A DNA stretch of 64,000 nt from Paenibacillus peoriae (GCF_022531965.1 NZ_CP092831.1:1392001-1456000); one strand, 5' to 3'. Positions 41,955 through 51,303 are shown, counted from the stretch's first letter. A program made the numbers and translations. Notes: generated by a model not told the origin, from the sequence alone.

Positions 41955-42434
41955 ATGACAATTTCGCAGGAGCAGTTTACGTTCCGTTCTGTCTCAGAGG
42001 CACAGACCGGGTCATTGGCAGGTTTTTTGGCAGCCAAAGCGGTTCCCGGAACGGTGATTGTGCTGGATGGAGATCTGGGAGCGGGCAAAACTGCTTTTTC
42101 CAAGGCTTTTGCCAGCCATTTAGGTGTACCGGGTATCGTAAATAGTCCAACCTTTACTCTCATTAAGGAGTACGAGGGCCGATTGCCTTTGTATCATATG
42201 GATGTGTACCGGATTTCCCAGGACGAGGCGGAGGATCTCGGGCTGGACGAATATTTTTACGGGACAGGAGTATGTCTGGTGGAATGGGGTAGTATTATAC
42301 CGGATATATTGCCGGAGCAGCGGCTTCATATGTATATAGAAACAACGGATGTGGGGGAGCGCTTGATTCACCTGACCGGGTACGGCGAGCCTTATGAACA
42401 ATGGTGCCGCAGTTTGCGGGAGAATGGAGTTTGA
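41955..42434 (+). CDS. tsaE: tRNA t6A synthesis ATPase TsaE
   Basis: A 159-aa P-loop ATPase needed with TsaB and TsaD to put threonylcarbamoyl on A37 of ANN-decoding tRNAs. Walker A VLDGDLGAGKTAFSKAFASHLGV near 34-45, switch SPTFTLIKEYEG, LYHMDVYRI and the closing VCLVEWGSIIPDILP motif are all standard. GGACGAAAGGTG lies ahead of the ATG. First gene of the tsaE-tsaB-rimI-tsaD operon, 3 bp before tsaB. Confidence 0.95.
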   Translation: MTISQEQFTFRSVSEAQTGSLAGFLAAKAVPGTVIVLDGDLGAGKTAFSKAFASHLGVPGIVNSPTFTLIKEYEGRLPLYHMDVYRISQDEAEDLGLDEYFYGTGVCLVEWGSIIPDILPEQRLHMYIETTDVGERLIHLTGYGEPYEQWCRSLRENGV

Positions 42435-42437
42435 ACC

Positions 42438-43274
42438 ATGCAAAGAGAGCATACAGATGTGAATGTAAAGCCGCGTGAGCGGTTTTTGACGTTAGATACA
42501 GCGACGACCGTGATGGCGGCCGCTCTGATGAACGGAAGAGAATTGCTGGGAGAAAGCAACGTCTATGGCGAACGTAATCACTCCGTGCATGTGATTACCG
42601 AGCTGGAACGACTGCTGACTGAAGAAGGGCTGACACGAGATGATGTAGATGGTATTGCAGTTGGTGTTGGACCGGGGTCTTATACCGGTATCCGGATTGC
42701 GGTGACTGCAGCCAAAACACTCGCTTGGGCCTGGGGTATCCCGGTGACGTCCATATCGACTTTGCACGCTTTGGCGTGGGGTGGTTGGAATCGCGGCATC
42801 GAGATGAAGGGACAAGAAGATAAAAATGAGTCTGTGAATAACGGTTCGTCCGGAGCGCAGGCAGCAGACTGGATTGTGCCTGTGCTGGATGCGCGCCGTG
42901 GTCAGGTTTACACGGGGCTGTTCGCCGTGAATACAGTTGACGACGTCGAGAGTCCGCAACGGCTGGAGCCAGATGCAATTCGCTTAATGACTGCTTGGAC
43001 CGATGACCTACTGCAACGGCTGGAGGCTTTGCCCTCTGAAGAGCGTCCTCCAGTCATTTGGCTAGTCGGTGAAACGACGGTTCACGCCGAAACAGCTGAG
43101 CGTCTGCGTGCTTGGAGCGAGCTTCGTATTGTACCTTATGAGCTGGAAGGAAGATGGGTTGGCCGCCTTGGGGCGGATAAGCTGCTTCGTCAGGAACATG
43201 ACGAGCTACATACGCTGGTTCCTAATTATACCCAGCTGGCGGAGGCGGAAGCCAATCTGCTTCGTCAGCGCTGA
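42438..43274 (+). CDS. tsaB: tRNA t6A synthesis scaffold TsaB
   Basis: A 278-aa ASKHA-fold protein that partners TsaD. N-terminal FLTLDTATTVMAAALMNGRELLGESNVYGERNHSVHVITELERLLTEEGL and GIAVGVGPGSYTGIRIAVTAAKTLAWAWGIPV are diagnostic; VPVLDARRGQVYTGLF follows. It lacks the metal-binding histidines of TsaD, as expected. Residues about 117-140 are a polar insertion. The gene is 3 bp from tsaE. Confidence 0.94.
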   Translation: MQREHTDVNVKPRERFLTLDTATTVMAAALMNGRELLGESNVYGERNHSVHVITELERLLTEEGLTRDDVDGIAVGVGPGSYTGIRIAVTAAKTLAWAWGIPVTSISTLHALAWGGWNRGIEMKGQEDKNESVNNGSSGAQAADWIVPVLDARRGQVYTGLFAVNTVDDVESPQRLEPDAIRLMTAWTDDLLQRLEALPSEERPPVIWLVGETTVHAETAERLRAWSELRIVPYELEGRWVGRLGADKLLRQEHDELHTLVPNYTQLAEAEANLLRQR

Positions 43275-43291
43275 AGAGAGCGGTGAACAAC

Positions 43292-43807
43292 ATGGCAAAG
43301 AACATACAGCGGGAAGAGAAACTTGAGTTTCGCTTGATGCAACTGGATGATATTCCCGATGTGCTGGAGATTGAGCATGAAGCGTTCACGCTACCGTGGA
43401 CGGAGGAAGCATTCCGCAATGAGCTGACGATGAATCATTTCGCTAAATATATGATTATGGAACTAGACGGACAAGCCATTGGTTACGCAGGCATGTGGAC
43501 GATTATGGATGAGGCCCATATTACGAATATTGCGATTCGTGAGGCTTATCGCGGACGCAAGCTTGGAGACAAGCTGTTGAATGAGCTGATGCAGACCGCA
43601 TCTTATTTAGGGATGGAACGTATGACGCTAGAGGTGCGGGTAACGAACCGGATCGCTCAGGGCTTGTATGAGAAAAAAGGCTTTAAGCCCGCAGGTGTGC
43701 GCAAAGGCTATTATTCGGATAATAACGAGGATGCCGTGATCATGTGGGCGGATCTTCCCGCGCATGGGGCATCCGGTGAACAGGAAGGAAGCGTGCAGAA
43801 GCAATGA
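43292..43807 (+). CDS. rimI: Ribosomal protein S18 alanine N-acetyltransferase
   Basis: A 171-aa GNAT acetyltransferase. LEFRLMQLDDIPDVLEIEHEAFTLPWTEEAFRNELTMN is the RimI start; ITNIAIREAYRGRKLGDKLLNELMQ holds the acetyl-CoA loop (Arg-x2-Gly-x-Gly/Ala pattern RGRKLG); NRIAQGLYEKKGFKPAGVRKGYY is the usual C-terminal block. ATG 43292 is preferred over GTG 43283, which is too near GAGAG. The end overlaps tsaD by 4 bp. Confidence 0.92.
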   Translation: MAKNIQREEKLEFRLMQLDDIPDVLEIEHEAFTLPWTEEAFRNELTMNHFAKYMIMELDGQAIGYAGMWTIMDEAHITNIAIREAYRGRKLGDKLLNELMQTASYLGMERMTLEVRVTNRIAQGLYEKKGFKPAGVRKGYYSDNNEDAVIMWADLPAHGASGEQEGSVQKQ

Positions 43808-44868
43808 CGCAAGAGGAAAAAGCAGGTACAGGCTCCGCCCCCGGCAAGCCTTGCTATATACTGGCAGTGGAAACGAGTTGTGATGAGACGGCTGTTTCTG
43901 TCGTGAAAAATGGCACAGAGGTGCTCTCAAATTTGATTTCCAGTCAGATTGAAACACACAAAGCCTTTGGTGGTGTTGTACCAGAGGTGGCTTCACGCAA
44001 ACATGTAGAGAGCATCACCTATATGCTGGACGAGGCCATGCAAACATCGGGAATTACCCCTCGTGAGATTTCGGCGGTTGCCGTGACACAAGGACCAGGA
44101 CTGGTTGGCGCATTGCTGGTTGGTATTGTCGCCGCTAAGAGTGCTGCTTTGGCATTCGGCAAGCCGTTAATCGGGACGCATCATATCGCGGGACATATTT
44201 ATGCCAATCAGTTGGAGCATGATATCGTATATCCGTGCATTGCTCTCGTTGTGTCAGGAGGACATACAGAGCTAGTGCTGATGGAGTCCGAAGGTCATTT
44301 TCAACTCATTGGTCGTACAAGGGATGATGCGGTTGGGGAAGCCTACGACAAAGTAGCGAGAGCCATTGGATTTCCGTATCCCGGCGGTCCGCATGTGGAT
44401 CGTGTGGCTCATGAATCGGAGGAAGTGGTTACTTTGCCGCGTGCATGGTTGGAGCCAGATTCTTATGACTTTAGCTTTAGTGGCTTGAAATCGGCGGTGC
44501 TGAATGTAATTAACCAGACGAAAATGCGCGGAGAAACCGTTCATGTCGGAGCGATCGCAAGAGGTTTTCAAGAGTCGGTCGTCGAGGTGCTGGTGGAAAA
44601 GGCGATTCGTGCCATGCGTGAATACGGTGCGAAGCAGCTCCTGCTTTGTGGCGGTGTGGCTGCTAATCGCGGACTGCGTACAGCATTGCGGGAGCGCTGT
44701 GAGCGCGAAGGAATCGATCTGCTTGTACCATCGATGAAATATTGCACAGATAATGCAGCGATGATCGGCGCTGCGGCCTACGCCAAATGGAAGCGCGGGG
44801 AATTTACCTCATTGGATATGAAGGCTGATCCAGGGCTGTCTCTGGAAGAATGGTCTGTCCAAACTTAA
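43804..44868 (+). CDS. tsaD: tRNA N6-adenosine threonylcarbamoyltransferase TsaD
   Basis: A 354-aa metalloenzyme that transfers the threonylcarbamoyl group to tRNA A37. ILAVETSCDETAVSVVKNG at the N-terminus, VTQGPGLVGALLVG, the metal-binding HHIAGHIYAN near 126-131, VSGGHTELVLM, GEAYDKVARAIGFPYPGGPHVD, FSFSGLKSAVLN and LLLCGGVAANRGLR, MKYCTDNAAMIGAAAY complete the family set. Starts inside the rimI end (ATGA). A terminator follows. Confidence 0.96.
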   Translation: MTQEEKAGTGSAPGKPCYILAVETSCDETAVSVVKNGTEVLSNLISSQIETHKAFGGVVPEVASRKHVESITYMLDEAMQTSGITPREISAVAVTQGPGLVGALLVGIVAAKSAALAFGKPLIGTHHIAGHIYANQLEHDIVYPCIALVVSGGHTELVLMESEGHFQLIGRTRDDAVGEAYDKVARAIGFPYPGGPHVDRVAHESEEVVTLPRAWLEPDSYDFSFSGLKSAVLNVINQTKMRGETVHVGAIARGFQESVVEVLVEKAIRAMREYGAKQLLLCGGVAANRGLRTALRERCEREGIDLLVPSMKYCTDNAAMIGAAAYAKWKRGEFTSLDMKADPGLSLEEWSVQT

Positions 44869-44884
44869 TTGAAGAAGAATGAGC

Positions 44885-44917
44885 AAGACACGGCACAGTT
44901 GAGTCGTGTCTTTTTTG
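44885..44917 (+). terminator. Terminator of the tsaEB-rimI-tsaD operon
   Basis: AAGACACG / CGTGTCTT stem with a 12-base loop followed by TTTT. Confidence 0.88.
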
Positions 44918-45110
44918 TTCCGCACCATAACGATCATAAAAATATAAATTCAAGAGGATAAAATACAGGAGTTTGAGCAAAAGAATGGCAGCATCTCATT
45001 CCCTCGCATGATTCGTCACAATGGTTCACGATTTTTCATAATCCATCAAAAAAATCTGGAATTTTGATATTGCCCGAATAATGATGTGATTTGTCAAGTT
45101 GTGAACAAAG

Positions 45111-45347
45111 TTATCCACATATACCGTTTCAAATGTGGATAACCCAGCCCGAAGCAAGCAGGCTAAGACTTTTTGGAGATAGCAAGTTGGGGGATATGTA
45201 ACACCTTTAGTTCTTGTGAAATCTGTGGATAATGTGGATAAAAGGGTGGATAAATTTGGTTTTCATTTGAAAGTGGCTTTTTATCAATAAAAAAATGGCC
45301 CAAAAGGCCATTTTTCAATCTCACTCATACACATAAGTTGTGGATAA
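45111..45347. promoter_or_regulatory. DnaA-box cluster between convergent genes
   Basis: Five perfect TTATCCACA/TGTGGATAA boxes: 45111-45119 (forward), 45134-45142, 45224-45232, 45233-45241 and 45339-45347 (all reverse), plus a one-mismatch box at 45245-45253. The region is AT-rich and lies between two convergent genes, so it is not a promoter. B. subtilis has, as I recall, a DnaA-box cluster at the same tsaD/ABC-F position that restrains replication initiation. No dnaA or dnaN is nearby, so an origin is unlikely. Confidence 0.85.
45289..45316. terminator. Bidirectional hairpin between tsaD and the ABC-F gene
   Basis: AAAAATGGCC (45291-45300) / GGCCATTTTT (45306-45315), A- and T-rich on both sides, suited to end transcripts from either direction. 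Confidence 0.8.
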
Positions 45348-45415
45348 TCTTGTGTACAAAAAAATAGAAGAGGAAAATGTGAAATTTTTAAGGCTAATAT
45401 TTTATGCAGTAGTGT

Positions 45416-47380
45416 CTATTCTTCTAACAGCTCTTCCCAAGAGGCATAGGTTTCAGTCAATTCCTGTTTATGGGTGTCGAGCTGTGCCTGAATATTCTGA
45501 AGCGCTGTGTAATCCTGATAAATCTCAGGTAGGGTCATTTGTTCCTCCAGCCCTAAAATTTGTTCTTCCAGCGTTTTGATCTGGTTTTCCAATGCCTCCA
45601 GCTTGCGTTGACGGCTACGTTCCTCGCTTTTGGCTTGTTTGTCTGCAGCATAGGTGGCGGCGCGTGATTTGGATGTGGTCTCGTCTGTCACGGATGCAGA
45701 GGTAGCCGATGTTTTGCCGCGTGCGGCCTGATTTGCCTCCAAAGCTTCCTGCGCAATTTCCTCCAATTCCTGCTTTTTAGCTACATAGTCATCATAATTC
45801 CCCAGGAAATGTTCTATCCCTCCAGGATGAAGCTCGATGACACGTTCCGCCATTTTGTTCAGGAAATAACGGTCATGGGAAATGAACAACAGTGTACCGT
45901 CATAGTCCATCAAAGCCGCTTCCAGCACTTCCTTGCTAAACAGATCCAGATGGTTGGTAGGCTCATCGAGAATTAATACGTTGGCTTCGCGCAGCATGAG
46001 CTTGGCCAGAGAAACGCGGGCTTTTTCCCCTCCGCTTAATGCAGCTACTTTTTTTAGTACATCGTCACCGCTAAACAGGAAATTACCCAGCACTGTACGA
46101 ATACGTGCTTCTTCCATATGAGGATACTCGCTCCACAACTCCTCCAGTACGGTGTTGGCAGGGTTCAGGTTCGTCTGCTCCTGGTCATACAGACCGATTT
46201 TGATTTTCGTGCCCCAGTGGATGGAGCCCGCAGCAGGTTTAAGTGATCCGGTCAGACATTTGAGCAACGTCGATTTTCCGATCCCGTTCGGACCAATCAG
46301 TGCCACGGTATCTCCACGTTTTAAGTCGAACGATGCGTGCTGGAATAAAGGCTTTTTCCCTTCATATCCCACAGAGAGGTCACGGACCTCCAGTACTTCC
46401 TTACCTGACATATGGGCTGTTTCAAAGGAAAAATGAGCCTTTTTCAAGTCTCCCATCGGTCGATCCATACGCTCCATTTTATCTAACTGCTTGCGCCGAC
46501 TTTGAGCGCGTTTGGTCGTAGAAGCCCGCACAATATTACGTTGTACGAATGCTTCTAAACGGGCAATTTCTCCTTGCTGCTTTTCGTAATGCTTCAGATT
46601 CGTTTCGTACTCGGCAGCTTTCAACTCCATGTAGCGGCTGTAGTTGCCTGTATATCGGGTAGAACGATGGCGTTCGATTTCAATAATCGTCGTTACCAGT
46701 CGGTCCAGAAAATAACGGTCATGTGATACAACCAGCAGAGAACCGGAGTAGCCGCGCAAATAGTCCTCCAACCAGGTTAGTGTTTGAATATCCAGATAGT
46801 TGGTAGGCTCATCAAGCATGAGGACATCTGGGGCGAGCAGTAGGATGCGCGCTAGCGCAAGCCGAGTTTTCTGTCCTCCGCTCAAGGTAGCTACAGGCGT
46901 TTCAGGTGCAAATGAGCCAAAGCCCATGCCGTGCAGCACGCTGCGAATACGGGTCTCCATTTCATAACCACCGTGATCCTTGAACCAGTCTGAACGACGT
47001 GCATAGCGTTCCAGCAGATCTGCGTAGCGTTTTTCGTTTTGAGCATTGGCCAGGTCAGCGATGTCCTGTTCCATTTGCCGCAGTTCCCGTTCCGCTTCAA
47101 TCAGGGGAGTGAACACCAGCATCATTTCCCCCCAGATAGAACGGTCAGAATTCAAGCCGCTGTTTTGCGCCAGATAACCGATGCTGGTCTCCTTTGCCTT
47201 GAAAATTTGTCCACTGTCATAGGATATTTCACCAGCAATGATTTTGAGCAGGGTCGATTTGCCTGCACCGTTCACACCTACGAGTCCAATACGTTCACGT
47301 TCCAATATTTGAAGGTTAATCCCGTCCAGAACGGGCTCAATTCCATAAGATTTAGTAATTCCGGTTACTTGCAATAGCAT
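45416..47380 (-). CDS. ABC-F family ribosome-associated ATPase (YdiF/Uup-like)
   Basis: A 654-aa soluble protein with two ABC domains and no membrane helix. First domain: VGVNGAGKSTLLKIIAGE, LSGGQKTRLALARILL, DVLMLDEPTNYLD. Linker with the ABC-F arm and RAQSRRKQLDKMERM. Second domain: IGPNGIGKSTLLKCLTGS, LSGGEKARVSLAKLML, NVLILDEPTNHLD. The C-terminal 90 residues form a long charged coiled coil. ABC-F proteins act at the ribosome E site; the close match in B. subtilis synteny is YdiF. The frame extends to 47410, but MLLQVTGITKSYG at 47380 is the natural start (GGAGG upstream). Confidence 0.93.
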   Translation of the reverse strand: MLLQVTGITKSYGIEPVLDGINLQILERERIGLVGVNGAGKSTLLKIIAGEISYDSGQIFKAKETSIGYLAQNSGLNSDRSIWGEMMLVFTPLIEAERELRQMEQDIADLANAQNEKRYADLLERYARRSDWFKDHGGYEMETRIRSVLHGMGFGSFAPETPVATLSGGQKTRLALARILLLAPDVLMLDEPTNYLDIQTLTWLEDYLRGYSGSLLVVSHDRYFLDRLVTTIIEIERHRSTRYTGNYSRYMELKAAEYETNLKHYEKQQGEIARLEAFVQRNIVRASTTKRAQSRRKQLDKMERMDRPMGDLKKAHFSFETAHMSGKEVLEVRDLSVGYEGKKPLFQHASFDLKRGDTVALIGPNGIGKSTLLKCLTGSLKPAAGSIHWGTKIKIGLYDQEQTNLNPANTVLEELWSEYPHMEEARIRTVLGNFLFSGDDVLKKVAALSGGEKARVSLAKLMLREANVLILDEPTNHLDLFSKEVLEAALMDYDGTLLFISHDRYFLNKMAERVIELHPGGIEHFLGNYDDYVAKKQELEEIAQEALEANQAARGKTSATSASVTDETTSKSRAATYAADKQAKSEERSRQRKLEALENQIKTLEEQILGLEEQMTLPEIYQDYTALQNIQAQLDTHKQELTETYASWEELLEE

Positions 47381-47650
47381 AGCGTATCGTTCCTCCATTA
47401 CATTTTGCACAGTTCTACCTGCTTTTTTCGCAGGTACCTTCCTTCCAGTTTACATGAAATTACCCACTATTGCACTGCTTTCACCCTGTAAACCCTTGAG
47501 CCGCGTGTAGTCAATTTGTATAAACAATGATAAACTTAAGCGAGAAGTGAAAAAGAATGAAAAAAACTTGCAACGTACAGCACTTACTGACAAATGGGAC
47601 AATAGCAACGTATTAAAGATTATCGACGATTGTGCGGGAGGGCGGATGTG

Positions 47651-48304
47651 ATGGATGTCTGTAATGTGAAGAACGCGCTGCGTTTGCAGCAACGGGAGGC
47701 GCGTGACTCCATGGACCCGCTGACAAGGCAGAAGGCATCGGCTGTGGCCTGTCGGCATGCAATCGAGGCATGGGAGCAGCTTAGAATAGACAGAAACGGA
47801 GATAAGCTAACCTTATTTAGTTATCTCTCTTTTGGCAGCGAGATTTCGACGACTCCCCTCATTGAGCATTGCTGGTCACAGGGAGATCGTGTCCTGGCTC
47901 CAAGAGTGGATTCGGTAACTCGGACGATGGAGCTGAGGGAGATGGATCAGAACGGAGATATTGTACCCGGCGTCTGGAACATCCCTGAGCCTGCTTTGAC
48001 ATGCAAGGAATGGTCGCCTGAAATGTGGACGGGAATTGACTGGGTTGTTGTGCCTGGCTTGGCCTTTGATCGTCGAGGGGGCAGGATTGGCTACGGCGGA
48101 GGCTATTATGACCGCTTTACCGTACAGGTAGAGGCAGAGAAGCGTAACAACAGCCACGTAGGTCCGCTGTATGTCTCGCTGCTACTGCCGGGACAATTGC
48201 TCACACAGGTGCCTATGGAGCCAAGGGATTTGCGAGTGGACGTGCTGTTTACTCTGGATGGACGCTTAGATTGTGATTATGCAAAATTGACAAATGATGA
48301 ATGA
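47651..48304 (+). CDS. 5-formyltetrahydrofolate cyclo-ligase
   Basis: A 217-aa enzyme turning 5-formyl-THF into 5,10-methenyl-THF using ATP. Start MDVCNVKNALRLQQREARDSMDP with the substrate-binding KN-LR-x2-R pattern, LFSYLSFGSEISTTPLIEHCW, and the phosphate-binding VPGLAFDRRGGRIGYGGGYYDRF (GYGGGYYD is diagnostic). ATG 47651 has GGGAGGG about 8 bp upstream; an earlier in-frame start at 47630 overlaps that site. Begins the leftward-divergent gene group running to tatC. Confidence 0.92.
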   Translation: MDVCNVKNALRLQQREARDSMDPLTRQKASAVACRHAIEAWEQLRIDRNGDKLTLFSYLSFGSEISTTPLIEHCWSQGDRVLAPRVDSVTRTMELREMDQNGDIVPGVWNIPEPALTCKEWSPEMWTGIDWVVVPGLAFDRRGGRIGYGGGYYDRFTVQVEAEKRNNSHVGPLYVSLLLPGQLLTQVPMEPRDLRVDVLFTLDGRLDCDYAKLTNDE

Positions 48305-48342
48305 AGTAAAGTTGGGTATGTGAAAGGAGCTGTGAGGGAGTC

Positions 48343-48831
48343 GTGGATTCCTTTACTCATTTTAACGAACAGGGACGTGCTCGTATGGTAGATATTTCGG
48401 GTAAAACGTCTACGGTTCGTACAGCAGTTGCCGTGACTCAGATTACGATGAATCCGGCTACATTGACGGCTGTAAAAGAAGGAAGAATCGGCAAGGGTGA
48501 TGTTCTTGCTGTGGCCCAGGTCGCAGGGATTCAAGGCGCGAAAAAAACGTCAGACTGGATACCGATGTGTCATCCACTGGCTCTGACAGGCGTGAACATT
48601 ACTTTTTCCGATAATGGACATGATGTGCTTCATATTGAAGTTGAAGTGAAGACCGAAGGTAAGACAGGTGTAGAAATGGAAGCTTTGACAGCGGCTTCAG
48701 CCGCAGCGTTAACCGTGTATGATATGTGCAAGGCGCTGCAAAAAGATATGATCATCGGCCCTACCATGCTGCAATCCAAAACAGGTGGCAAGCATGGGGA
48801 TTTTCAACGGGAGGACCACCGGGAACCTTGA
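48343..48831 (+). CDS. moaC: Cyclic pyranopterin monophosphate synthase MoaC
   Basis: A 162-aa enzyme of molybdenum cofactor synthesis acting after MoaA to make c[30 protein letters not shown] at the start, [37 protein letters not shown] with the His of the active site, and [37 protein letters not shown] are the complete signature. GTG 48343 follows GTGAGGGAG. moaA is not in the window. Confidence 0.95.
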   Translation: MDSFTHFNEQGRARMVDISGKTSTVRTAVAVTQITMNPATLTAVKEGRIGKGDVLAVAQVAGIQGAKKTSDWIPMCHPLALTGVNITFSDNGHDVLHIEVEVKTEGKTGVEMEALTAASAAALTVYDMCKALQKDMIIGPTMLQSKTGGKHGDFQREDHREP

Positions 48832-48945
48832 CATAGATAAACATTGTCGCCGAGAGGGTACTGTGATGTGATGCAGGATGCAGCGTGGCTGTTTCTGATT
48901 TTCAGAAGAGAAAGTATTCTTTCATGATAGGAGAAGGGTGATCTT

Positions 48946-49428
48946 ATGGTGTGGAAAACGGCGATCCTAACAGCCAGTGATAAAGGGGCAAGGGGAGAGC
49001 GTGAGGATACAAGCGCACAGGTCATCCGGGAACTCATCGAAGAAGAACTGGGCGGAGAGATTGTGGAATACCGGATCGTTCCCGATGAACCGGATGAAAT
49101 TATTGCTGCTTTAATCGAAATGACCGATTATTTTCATGCAGACCTGGTACTAACTACGGGCGGGACTGAGCTGGCCATTCGTGATGTGACACCCGAGGCG
49201 ACTCGGCGGGTTGTGGAACGGGAAGTGCCGGGTATGGCAGAGGCCATGAGAATGATCGTGATGCAGAAAAATCCAGCGGCTATGCTATTCCGTGGAATCG
49301 TGGGAATACGCGGACGTACACTGATCGTCAATTTGCCAGGAACGCCCAAAGGCGTGCATGAAAATTTGGCAGCGATAATGGACCAGCTTCCAGAAGCGTT
49401 GCTTATGGTGACAGGTCAGTTCCGGTAG
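48946..49428 (+). CDS. Molybdenum cofactor biosynthesis protein MoaB/Mog
   Basis: A 160-aa MPT adenylyltransferase-type domain. VWKTAILTASDKGARGEREDTSAQVIRELIEEELG, DLVLTTGGTELAIRDVTPEATRRVVEREVPGMAEAMR and RGIVGIRGRTLIVNLPGTPKGVHENLAAIMDQLPEALLMV match the MoaB/Mog fold with its TTGGTG-type binding loop (TTGGTE here) and the NLPG loop. It would adenylate molybdopterin before metal insertion. GGAGAAGGGTG precedes the ATG. Co-directional with moaC. Confidence 0.9.
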   Translation: MVWKTAILTASDKGARGEREDTSAQVIRELIEEELGGEIVEYRIVPDEPDEIIAALIEMTDYFHADLVLTTGGTELAIRDVTPEATRRVVEREVPGMAEAMRMIVMQKNPAAMLFRGIVGIRGRTLIVNLPGTPKGVHENLAAIMDQLPEALLMVTGQFR

Positions 49429-49531
49429 AAGGCAGCACATCGTGTGTGGTATGATACCTATAAGAATTTATAAGGCCGTATACGGACAAAGATTCTTATT
49501 TTGTTCGTCAACATAAGGAGGATTACTACAC

Positions 49532-49783
49532 ATGCCCAATATTGGAGCACCGGGTTATATTTTGTTAATTATTCTGGCGCTGCTGCTATTTGGTCCGAAC
49601 AAGCTGCCTGAGCTGGGTCGAGCTGTAGGGCGTACATTCCGTGAGTTTAAAAACGGGGCACGCGATATTTTATCAGAAGATGAACGGACTGAGCGTAAAG
49701 ACAGCAAAGATAGTGTGGTCAAAGCATCACAAACGACGTCTTCAGAAGTTCAACCTCAGCCTGAGGATAAACGCTTGTCATAG
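49532..49783 (+). CDS. tatA: Sec-independent translocase protein TatA
   Basis: An 83-aa single-span protein. N-terminal helix GYILLIILALLLFGPNKLPELGRAVGRTFREFKNG with the FGPxKLPELGR hinge and the amphipathic helix after it, then an acidic/polar tail. TatA forms the pore of the twin-arginine pathway for folded proteins with TatC encoded downstream. AAGGAGG precedes the ATG. Confidence 0.95.
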   Translation: MPNIGAPGYILLIILALLLFGPNKLPELGRAVGRTFREFKNGARDILSEDERTERKDSKDSVVKASQTTSSEVQPQPEDKRLS

Positions 49784-49819
49784 ATTTAGTGATCGATTCT
49801 TGATCTTGTACAATAAACA

Positions 49820-49853
49820 AAAGCCTCTTCTTCAGTGAAGGGCTTTATTTTTT
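49820..49853 (+). terminator. Weak hairpin between tatA and tatC
   Basis: AAAGCC / GGCTTT with a CTT/AAG inner pair, followed by ATTTTTT. It may lower tatC relative to tatA. Confidence 0.6.
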
Positions 49854-49894
49854 AGGAGGCGCTGCTGCGTTCCGTTCAGAAAGGAGGAGTGGAC

Positions 49895-50662
49895 TTGACC
49901 CCATCAGAGCATGAAATGCCGCTAATGGAACATCTGGGAGAGCTTCGCCGCAGAATGATCTATGTGCTAATTGTATTTGTATTGGCACTGGCTGGTGGTC
50001 TGTTCGCGGCGGGTACTGTATATGACTGGCTTATTCGCTCCGGTTCGGCGCGAGCTTTTCAGTTAAACGCGTTTTCCTTTTGGGACGGGATTGGTATCTA
50101 CATGAAGATCGCCATGATCATCGGGATTGCGGTGGCGCTACCGTTTGCATGCTACCAACTGTGGAAATTTGTCAGCCCGGGATTAAGGCCGCAAGAACGA
50201 AGTGCGACTTTGCGGTATGTGCCTTATGTGCTGCTTTTATTCATCATTGGGACAGCTTTTGCTTATTTCATTATTTTCCCGATGGCGATTCAGTTTACAT
50301 CGTCTGTCACCAAAAGTATGGGATTACAGGAAACGTACGGGATCGCACAATATTTCACCTTTATGTTTAATATTGTACTGCCTGTAGCGCTACTGTTTGA
50401 GCTCCCCCTGCTTATCATGTTTCTGACGGGGATTCATGTTTTAACACCAATGCGGCTTCGCAAATGGCGGAAGATTTCTTATTTTCTGCTGGTGTTTGTC
50501 GCGGTTGTCATTACCCCACCGGATTTTATTTCCGATTTTTTGGTGGCGATTCCGTTGCTGGTGTTATATGAAGTGAGCGTGTACTTGTCTTCGGTCGTGT
50601 ACCGCAAGCAACTGCGTGCACAGGAGGAACGTGAGGCTCAATTGCGTGTAGCTTCAGAATAA
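49895..50662 (+). CDS. tatC: Sec-independent translocase protein TatC
   Basis: A 255-aa membrane protein with six helices that recognises twin-arginine signal peptides. MPLMEHLGELRRRMIYVLIVFVLAL is the conserved cytosolic start; FVSPGLRPQERSATLRYVPYVLLLFIIGTAFAYFIIFPMAI and the last FVAVVITPPDFISDFLVAIPLLVLYEVSVY are standard. AAGGAGG at 49881-49887 is 7 bp before TTG 49895 but only 1 bp before GTG 49889, so TTG is chosen. Confidence 0.94.
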   Translation: MTPSEHEMPLMEHLGELRRRMIYVLIVFVLALAGGLFAAGTVYDWLIRSGSARAFQLNAFSFWDGIGIYMKIAMIIGIAVALPFACYQLWKFVSPGLRPQERSATLRYVPYVLLLFIIGTAFAYFIIFPMAIQFTSSVTKSMGLQETYGIAQYFTFMFNIVLPVALLFELPLLIMFLTGIHVLTPMRLRKWRKISYFLLVFVAVVITPPDFISDFLVAIPLLVLYEVSVYLSSVVYRKQLRAQEEREAQLRVASE

Positions 50663-50791
50663 TAAGGCAGGACTTGAATGGCTCAGTAAATAATTTATTC
50701 GGGTCGCGCTTCATGGCAACTTGCAGATGATGAATAGCATTTGTATATCATGACTATGTACAGAGCATGAACAGTAGCGGCTTAGTCCCCT

Positions 50792-50830
50792 GAAAAATAA
50801 CCATTAGCCTTGAGTTAACGGTTATTTTTC
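50792..50830 (+). terminator. Terminator after tatC
   Basis: GAAAAATAACCATTA pairs with TTAACGGTTATTTTTC except for one position, then mixed sequence; the T-run is in the stem's 3' arm. 50663-50894 shows nothing else. Confidence 0.7.
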
Positions 50831-50894
50831 AGATAGATGGATATAATCGGGAAGGGCTGTCCATAAAAATTCCCATAAAAAATACATTAGGGAC

Positions 50895-50961
50895 TTGAAA
50901 TTCAATCCCAAGTTGAGTATCATAAAGTTGGTTGTTAGCACTGACGACTGTCGAGTGCTAA
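50895..50961 (+). promoter_or_regulatory. groESL promoter with CIRCE operator
   Basis: TTGAAA (50895-50900), 17-bp spacer, TATCAT (50918-50923), then the HrcA operator TTAGCACTG-N9-GAGTGCTAA (50935-50961) at the start of transcription. The left arm has G instead of C at its last base. HrcA represses the operon until heat stress. Confidence 0.93.
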
Positions 50962-51021
50962 TACATACAACATAACAACCAAATTACAGGATAAAACACT
51001 TAATAAGGAGGCTATTTTTTC

Positions 51022-51303
51022 ATGATCAAACCTTTGGGTGAACGCGTATTGGTGGAAGCAATTGAGCAAGAGACAACGACTTCCTTCGGGATCGTACTTC
51101 CTGACTCTGCCAAGGAAAAGCCGCAAGAAGGCAAAATTATCGCGGTTGGCGCAGGCGCATTGAAAGACGGTGCCCGTATTCCTCTGGAAGTAAAAGAAGG
51201 CGACCGTGTCATTTTCTCTAAATACGCTGGAACGGAAATCAAATATGAAGGTAAAGAATATTTGATTATGAAAGAAAGCGATATTCACGCGATCATCGGT
51301 TAA
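51022..51303 (+). CDS. groES: Co-chaperonin GroES
   Basis: A 93-aa heptameric lid of the GroEL cavity. [42 protein letters not shown] with the mobile loop, and [37 protein letters not shown] complete the family. AAGGAGG is 8 bp from the ATG. Synonymous codon use is that of highly expressed genes. Cotranscribed with groEL 73 bp on. Confidence 0.98.
   Translation: MIKPLGERVLVEAIEQETTTSFGIVLPDSAKEKPQEGKIIAVGAGALKDGARIPLEVKEGDRVIFSKYAGTEIKYEGKEYLIMKESDIHAIIG

Noticed and set aside
45111..45347. DnaA boxes as the chromosomal origin
   Set aside because: No dnaA, dnaN, rpmH or gidA nearby and no AT-rich unwinding element arranged as in oriC; the position fits a titration cluster better.
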